DNA of 64,000 bases, taken from contig NZ_JABMKW010000020.1 of the NCBI RefSeq assembly GCF_013204795.1, forward strand, positions 186,001-250,000. Direction: 5' to 3'. Below the pieces are notes generated by a model, which did not search any database, was not told where the DNA came from, and was given only the letters and a program-made list of their open reading frames with translations. Origin of the DNA: Pedobacter panaciterrae. Its GTDB lineage: Bacteria > Bacteroidota > Bacteroidia > Sphingobacteriales > Sphingobacteriaceae. Made by a program: the position numbers and the translations under genes. Of the stretch, positions 62,100 to 64,000 are shown one piece after another (the first letter of the stretch is position 1; every line of letters begins with the position of its first letter).

Positions 62100-64000
62100 A
62101 TGCACCTATTCAGATACTTATATATATCTATGGGGCTGGCTATGATATTTTGTCATACGCAAGCTCAAACACGGCTTATTAAAGGTCGTATCTACGACTC
62201 TCAAACACGTCAGCCATTAGCTGGTGTTATTTTAACAACAAATACTGCTCAACAAGTAGGTAAGTCTGATGTAAAAGGATACTTTGAAATCGATGGCTCT
62301 CAGCTAGATGGACAACTAAAAGCGACCTTACCTGGTTACAAATCACAGACCATTAAAATCAACGCCTATCAAAACGATCTGAATGTTCAGCTAGAAGCAG
62401 ATGGAGTAAGCCTCAATGAGGTTAGGGTTGCAGGCTACAGTGAAAACAAGACCAACAAGGAAACGGCAGGAGGATTATCGTTGATCACATCAAGAGATAT
62501 CAACCGTGGAAGTGCAGTTTCATTGCAACCTGCTTTAAATTCAATTCCTGGGGTCCGAATGGATCAAAGCACGCTCTCGGAAGCCCGAATTTCAATAAGA
62601 GGTAATGGCGTGCGTGCATCTTACGGCATTCGTAACGTAAAGGTTTATGTAAATGAAATCCCTGTTACAGAAGCCGATGGCACCACCAGAATTGAAGCAC
62701 TTGATGTAAACAGCATTGGTAGAGCGGAGGTGATAAAAGGCCCTGCTTCAAGTATATATGGTGCGGGAACAGCTGGGGTTATTAACTTTCAATTACAGCG
62801 ATCGCCATACCAGGAACAAAGCATAGAAGCTTCTGCACTTGTTGGTTCTTATGGCTTACACCGTTTAGCTACCACCTACAGAAGCGGAGGAGATAAAGTG
62901 AATAGCTATGCTTCATATGGCTGGCAGGAATACGATGGTTATCGTGAGCATAGCAAAGATATGCGTAGGTTTTTAACTGGTAATTTCCAGCTTTTTCCAA
63001 GTGATAAGCGCATTGTTACTTTAATGCTGAACAGAACTACACAGTATTCGCAAATTCCGGGGTCGTTAACTCAGGATCAGGTGGCTGCAAATCCAAAGCA
63101 AGCAAACGCTACAAATCTAGATAAAGCGGCAGGTAGATATCAGAACTGGACAAGGGTAGGCCTGGGACAGCAATATCGCTTTAACGATCAGTTCTCTAAC
63201 ACCACAAGTGTTTTTACATATTTCTACGATTTGAATCACCCACTTCCTTATGCGTATATCCGTAATACATACCAAAGTTACGGTGGCAGAACCCGCTTTG
63301 CCTACGATCCCGGCTTTAGTGTTTTACCTACTAAATTTACTGTTGGTGCTGAATTTAACAGTGGTCTAACCAAGGGAACGCAGTATGTTAACAACCAGGG
63401 TAAAGAAGGAACAATAAACGCTAATATTGATTATCGAAACACTCAGTATTCCTTATTTTATCAGTCTGAAACAGAGCTGACTGCAAAGACTACCTTAACT
63501 TTAGGTATTAGCTACAACAGTCTGAATTATGATGTTCGGGATTACTTGAAACCCAACCAGAGCGGAGTTAAAAAGTTTGATCCACAAGCAACACCACGCA
63601 TAGCCCTTAGCCACACTTTCAGTGATGCGATTAGTTTACATGCAAGTGTAAGCTCAGGGTTTTCTCCGCCTTCGAGTTCCGAAATAAAGAACGTAGATGG
63701 CTCTATCAATCCGAATCTACAGGCAGAAAAGGGGCTGAATTATGAGTTTAATGCAAAGGGTAACCTCTTAAAATCTCGTCTGGAATACGATCTTGCCTTA
63801 TTTAAAATGGACATGAAGGGTGAGCTTATTGCCCAATCTATTCAGCAAGGCATCACTATCTATAATAATTCAGGTAAAACCAGCCATAATGGTGTAGAAC
63901 TGTCGTTATCCTATCAGTTATTTAAACCAGAAGACGATAGCCAGATTCTTAGCTTACGCCCTTTTGCAGCGATAACCTATTCAGATTTTAAATTTAAAGA
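62100..64000 (+). CDS. TonB-dependent outer-membrane receptor (runs off the window)
   Basis: The frame from ATG 62100 stays open to the end (633 codons seen). A signal peptide (~1-23, ending TQAQ) is followed by a carboxypeptidase-regulatory-like beta-sandwich (~26-100: GRIYDSQTRQPLAGVIL). A plug domain follows (~120-235: LNSIPGVRMDQ, ISIRGNGVRASYGIRN, VIKGPASSIYGAGTAGVINF), then the beginning of the beta-barrel. The plug fits siderophore- or metal-type receptors (FecA/IutA-like) more than SusC, as no SusD gene precedes it. Substrate not predictable. Confidence 0.93.
   Translation, partial: MHLFRYLYISMGLAMIFCHTQAQTRLIKGRIYDSQTRQPLAGVILTTNTAQQVGKSDVKGYFEIDGSQLDGQLKATLPGYKSQTIKINAYQNDLNVQLEADGVSLNEVRVAGYSENKTNKETAGGLSLITSRDINRGSAVSLQPALNSIPGVRMDQSTLSEARISIRGNGVRASYGIRNVKVYVNEIPVTEADGTTRIEALDVNSIGRAEVIKGPASSIYGAGTAGVINFQLQRSPYQEQSIEASALVGSYGLHRLATTYRSGGDKVNSYASYGWQEYDGYREHSKDMRRFLTGNFQLFPSDKRIVTLMLNRTTQYSQIPGSLTQDQVAANPKQANATNLDKAAGRYQNWTRVGLGQQYRFNDQFSNTTSVFTYFYDLNHPLPYAYIRNTYQSYGGRTRFAYDPGFSVLPTKFTVGAEFNSGLTKGTQYVNNQGKEGTINANIDYRNTQYSLFYQSETELTAKTTLTLGISYNSLNYDVRDYLKPNQSGVKKFDPQATPRIALSHTFSDAISLHASVSSGFSPPSSSEIKNVDGSINPNLQAEKGLNYEFNAKGNLLKSRLEYDLALFKMDMKGELIAQSIQQGITIYNNSGKTSHNGVELSLSYQLFKPEDDSQILSLRPFAAITYSDFKFK

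Overview
The window looks like chromosomal DNA of a Bacteroidota bacterium, most likely family Sphingobacteriaceae (Pedobacter-like). This rests on low G+C, promoters of the form TAnnTTTG, a UpxY-type NusG paralogue in a polysaccharide locus, a fused CcoN-CcoO oxidase subunit with a one-haem CcoP, a B1 metallo-beta-lactamase and a SusC-style TonB receptor N-terminus. No search was run, so genus is inference. I saw no rRNA, tRNA, CRISPR array or insertion sequence.

Layout. (1) 1-1540: the end of a DUF2264 gene and a convergent tandem universal stress protein. (2) 1.8-33.8 kb: a long, almost entirely plus-strand exopolysaccharide/capsule locus: wza, wzc, upxY-like nusG, acyltransferase, wzx, several glycosyltransferases, wzy, three DegT-type aminotransferases, a phosphoglycosyl transferase, a HisC-like aminotransferase/HAD/ATP-grasp trio with overlapping genes, asnB-like amidotransferase and UDP-glucuronate 4-epimerase. 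After these come a secreted PL1 pectate lyase with its own terminator, then a second block with a glycosyltransferase, two FemAB-like transferases (one fused to a GNAT), a PhyH dioxygenase, an unusual DegT-fold protein and a CapD/FlaA1-type dehydratase. The epimerase plus the lyase suggest a galacturonate-containing polymer. (3) 33.9-39.3 kb: regulators (PAS-AraC-PAS, two small HTH proteins, a 7TM-DISM histidine kinase), a B1 metallo-beta-lactamase and a small secreted protein. (4) 39.3-53.7 kb: a microaerobic respiration island. It holds a nitronate-monooxygenase-like protein, a PAS sensor kinase, a receiver fused directly to a CRP/FNR regulator, a stand-alone D-lactate-dehydrogenase-like domain, hemN, and the convergent cbb3 oxidase operon ccoI-S-NO-Q-P-G-fixH-tauE-like. 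Two matching dyads (TGAY-N4-RTCA) lie at almost the same distance from promoter-like elements of the kinase and ccoI, suggesting that the fused regulator controls its own operon and the oxidase. (5) 53.8-64 kb: a decayed ECF sigma gene, an exported formylglycine-generating enzyme and its likely sulfatase partner, a Tat-exported TIM-barrel protein, a LamG-like protein, an ABC transporter pair, and the start of a TonB receptor gene preceded by a small Cys-containing membrane protein.

The two most interesting systems are the compressed FixL-FixJ-FixK-like circuit next to its oxidase, and the FemAB/PhyH/DegT/GNAT block, which looks like an uncharacterised surface-glycan decorating module.
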